From: a virus
Length of the DNA stretch: 25,866 nt
IMG/VR virus record: IMGVR_UViG_3300034200_000178
Location: 1 to 25,866 of that record
Reading direction: 5' to 3' (one strand)
Position numbers and translations under genes: made by a program. Below, piece after piece: positions 24,514-25,866 of the stretch. A model generated the notes under the pieces. It ran no database searches, was not told where the DNA came from, and saw nothing but the letters and a program-made list of their open reading frames with translations. Positions within the stretch are counted from its first letter, which is position 1, and every line of letters begins with the position of its first letter.

Positions 24514-24692
24514 ACGAACTGGCGTACTGCGAACACGACCGTTGCCAGAATTGCCATTTCTTCAAGTACCGCAACGCGGCGTTTTGTTGCACGCATCCAG
24601 CAGTCAATCAGCCGCTCGACGGCGACTGTTTATGCGACGGGTTGCTGTTTATTTCTTCACGACCTTACGCACGGGAGCATTGCGCCGACTAG
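24486..24692 (+). CDS. Small cysteine-rich (probable zinc-binding) protein
   Basis: 68 residues from ATG 24486 (a longer in-frame start at 24405 would lie deep inside the phosphoesterase gene). It has eight cysteines: C15, C20, C23, C34, C35, C48, C50 and C66, with CQNC and FCCTHP clusters, which suggest one or two zinc or Fe-S sites. It overlaps the phosphoesterase by 28 bases. The stop (TAG 24690) is the last + strand gene end before the convergent - strand block, and its 3' end overlaps that of a - strand gene by 44 bases. Confidence 0.66.
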   Translation: MGVLTQEQLDELAYCEHDRCQNCHFFKYRNAAFCCTHPAVNQPLDGDCLCDGLLFISSRPYAREHCAD

Positions 24693-24789
24693 CCGACTTC
24701 GGCGGTTCCGGCTTTTGCGGTTCAATTCCCGTAACCAGCGTTTTTAAGTAGGTCCAAAACGCAACAAACTTCGCTTTAATTGTTTCCAT
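24649..24789 (-). CDS. Small basic protein
   Basis: 46 residues (METIKAKFVAFWTYLKTLV..., ending PVRKVVKK) with a Pro/Lys-rich middle. A good ribosome site AGGTGA (24793-24798 on the - strand) overlaps the stop of the upstream gene, so the two are coupled. The first 20 residues could be a membrane-associated amphipathic helix and the rest is strongly basic. Function is unknown. It is shorter than usual gene-finder limits. Confidence 0.6.
   Translation of the reverse strand: METIKAKFVAFWTYLKTLVTGIEPQKPEPPKSASRRNAPVRKVVKK
24691..24717 (+). terminator. Weak hairpin at end of the late operon
   Basis: AGCCG (24691-24695) pairs with CGGCT (24709-24713) around a 13-nt loop, followed by a TTT run and G. 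The stem is short and the T-tract only four bases long. It sits right at the stop of the Cys-rich gene, where the two transcripts converge, but the support is weak. Confidence 0.25.
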
Positions 24790-24792
24790 TTG

Positions 24793-25248
24793 TCACCTAT
24801 CTAGTGTGTCCATCGGGTGCAATTCGTCTTGCGGTATCCAATACGCCGGTCGATTGTGGCCCTTGTCGCCCCAAAAACGCTCGACCTTACCTTCGACCGC
24901 ATCAATCCAACCGGCCAGCCTATAGACGCCGTACTTGCCAATAACCAGCACAAAACGCCGGTCCGGGTCTTCGTCGTGCAGGATAAGACAGCCGTTCGGG
25001 TGCGGAGTGTATCGCACGTCGAATGATCCAGCGTCATTTGCCCGGATGCGTTCCGCCCCGGTCCAATAAATCCCGAGTGCCTTGCAGACGGCTAATTCGG
25101 CACAACAGCCTTCGATATCCTGTTCCCACAAATTGCTGTTGGGCTGTCCGTGTGTCCGCTTACCGTTTTGAGCGATACCACGAACACGACGGACGACCCC
25201 GGCATTAGCCGCCAGCATTATTTCCTGTGCTGACAGTTGGACCAGCAT
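24793..25248 (-). CDS. Protein of unknown function, 151 residues
   Basis: MLVQLSAQEIMLAANAG, then EQDIEGCCAELAVCKALGIYWTGAERI (an E-x-x-x-E pattern in a helix), NDAGSFDVRYTPHPNGCLILHDEDPDRRFVLVIG and VYRLAGWIDAV. The pattern is shared by uncharacterised phage and bacterial proteins and recalls a PD-(D/E)XK-like alpha/beta core, but a clear E-x-K is missing, so nuclease activity is not claimed. It starts in a TAATG overlap with the coiled-coil gene, and its stop TGA is immediately followed by the next gene's ATG three bases on. Confidence 0.75.
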   Translation of the reverse strand: MLVQLSAQEIMLAANAGVVRRVRGIAQNGKRTHGQPNSNLWEQDIEGCCAELAVCKALGIYWTGAERIRANDAGSFDVRYTPHPNGCLILHDEDPDRRFVLVIGKYGVYRLAGWIDAVEGKVERFWGDKGHNRPAYWIPQDELHPMDTLDR

Positions 25249-25424
25249 TAGCGGGTTTGTATTTCCTTGCCGTGATACTGGCGCTGTCCCGTTTGCCAGT
25301 CTTTCAGCAACTTCCGAAGCATTTGGTTTTCTTCATCCAGCGCGGCCACGCGGCCATTGAGAAACTGGATTTCTTCGCGCTGACGCTTGATCACAGCGTC
25401 GCCCCAAATCAATTTACTATCCAT
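25248..25424 (-). CDS. Small coiled-coil protein
   Basis: 58 residues from ATG 25424, chosen because GGAAGG precedes it at good spacing; a 103-residue version from 25559 would have an arginine-rich out-of-character N-terminus. KRQREEIQFLNGRVAALDEENQMLRKLL is a clear heptad coiled coil, so the protein probably forms dimers. It overlaps the small membrane gene by 16 bases and the next gene by one (TAATG). Function is unknown. Confidence 0.66.
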   Translation of the reverse strand: MDSKLIWGDAVIKRQREEIQFLNGRVAALDEENQMLRKLLKDWQTGQRQYHGKEIQTR

Positions 25425-25537
25425 TGCGCGACCTTCCACGTTACTCCAACAAAAATACCCGTGACGATTGCAAGCAGGACGGTTCCGCCTATCCCAACGA
25501 TCACGGTTGTTACCTTGTCTTTCGAATCTGTGTTCAT
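25409..25537 (-). CDS. 42-residue single-TM protein
   Basis: MNTDSKDKVTTVIVGIGGTV opens the protein; the segment VTTVIVGIGGTVLLAIVTGIFV is one hydrophobic helix (about 9-30), with a short C-terminal tail WKVAQWIVN. The ATG at 25537 has a poor ribosome site. It ends inside the coiled-coil gene. Possible membrane regulator (for example superinfection exclusion), but nothing decides this. Confidence 0.5.
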   Translation of the reverse strand: MNTDSKDKVTTVIVGIGGTVLLAIVTGIFVGVTWKVAQWIVN

Positions 25538-25604
25538 AAGAGTTGCCGACTACGCGCACGGCGTCGGCGTACCGCTAGGGGGGCGTGGCGCGATCACGCG
25601 TTAA

Positions 25605-25859
25605 TCAAAACGGAATTTCGTCGTCGAATTCTGGATCGACAGCCGGGGCCGCTTTCGGGGCCGGAGCCGCGCTAGACTCTCCAACGGGTTTGTATTTCAC
25701 GCCGAAATACTTGCGACCGTCCTTGGATTCATTAACCCAAGCATCGACGTAGAATTCGACGCCAGCGATAACCGCTTTGCCGCGATAGTCGGCGTCCTTT
25801 TTACCTTCGCGTTTGCGGTCATTCTTAAACAGCGCACCGCTATTGTCTTTCCTTTCCAT
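25605..25859 (-). CDS. Small protein with SSB-like acidic C-terminus
   Basis: 84 residues. The core (NSGALFKNDRKREGKKDADYRGKAVIAGVEFYVDAWV) has a beta-rich pattern seen in small phage single-domain proteins near replication genes. A proline/alanine linker follows, and the protein ends DPEFDDEIPF, the acidic tip by which bacterial SSB recruits partner proteins. It may bind ssDNA itself or attach to proteins that recognise SSB tails. The start ATG is at 25859, with only seven bases of upstream sequence visible. It may be the last gene of a replication or early block lying beyond the window. Confidence 0.72.
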   Translation of the reverse strand: MERKDNSGALFKNDRKREGKKDADYRGKAVIAGVEFYVDAWVNESKDGRKYFGVKYKPVGESSAAPAPKAAPAVDPEFDDEIPF

Positions 25860-25866
25860 TATTCAA

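Noticed and set aside
25425-25559. N-terminal extension of the coiled-coil gene to 103 residues
   Set aside because: The added part is Arg/Asn-rich and out of character, and overlaps the better small TM gene in another frame; a good ribosome site precedes 25424.
25583-25599. Short inverted repeat GCGTG/CACGC as operator or terminator
   Set aside because: A five-base stem without a T-tract on either strand; too weak to call.
25227-25604. A 125-residue + strand ORF over the - strand genes
   Set aside because: It is the shadow of the - strand genes, without a ribosome site or recognisable domain.
1-25866. Diversity-generating retroelement, integrase, tRNA or IS element
   Set aside because: No reverse transcriptase, recombinase, transposase or cloverleaf was seen on reading; the glycine-rich and fibre genes alone do not indicate one.

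Overview
The window is the late-gene region of a tailed dsDNA bacteriophage (Caudoviricetes) with a long non-contractile, lambda-like tail plan. It runs from the end of a GpA-type terminase large subunit, through head, connector, tail and lysis genes, to the start of an oppositely oriented block of small genes. No sheath, baseplate wedge, integrase, repressor or tRNA was seen. The GpA-type terminase, lambda-type portal, gpFII-like connector, G/GT frameshift chaperone, gpJ-like tip, three-TM holin and GH24 lysozyme point to a Gram-negative, probably proteobacterial host. The host cannot be named from the sequence.

Layout on the + strand. 1-2658: terminase C-terminus, a gpW-like small protein and the portal. 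2660-7194: an unexpected block of fibre or adhesin genes (Ig-like small protein, Gly-Pro-Thr collagen-like fibre, small beta-rich protein, glycine-rich adhesin, small protein), followed by a family-2 glycosyltransferase (7202-8266). Lambda-type phages usually have the protease gene directly after the portal. 8256-10643: one long ORF fusing an N-terminal module, an HK97-type prohead protease and an HK97-fold major capsid protein. 10657-11918: a DUF115/MptE-like Rossmann protein, a small head protein and a SAM methyltransferase. 11908-13071: head-tail attachment, tail terminator and tail tube. 13085-13602: tail assembly chaperones G and GT, with a textbook -1 frameshift site. 13584-21600: short tape measure, distal tail proteins, NlpC/P60-like protein, a 1469-residue tip protein and a small accessory. 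21604-23020: lysis cassette (two tiny membrane/coiled-coil proteins, 3-TM holin, endolysin). 23007-24692: HExxH protein, metallophosphoesterase and Cys-rich protein.

On the - strand (25859 down to 24649) lie a small protein with an SSB-like acidic tail, a 42-residue membrane protein, a coiled-coil protein, a 151-residue protein of unknown function and a 46-residue basic protein. The two strands converge near 24650-24690. The late genes are tightly packed (ATGA and TAATG overlaps, no gap above about 20 bases), so they are probably one or a few long transcripts driven from upstream of the window.

The most notable points are as follows. (1) The frameshift signal has an A_AAA_AAA slip site, a 6-nt spacer and a perfect 10-bp stem. 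(2) The protease-capsid fusion shows an abrupt codon-usage switch at an internal ATG with a Shine-Dalgarno-like sequence. (3) A collagen-like fibre, a glycosyltransferase, a Maf/MptE-like protein and a methyltransferase lie among the head genes, which suggests, but does not prove, modification of a virion fibre or capsid.
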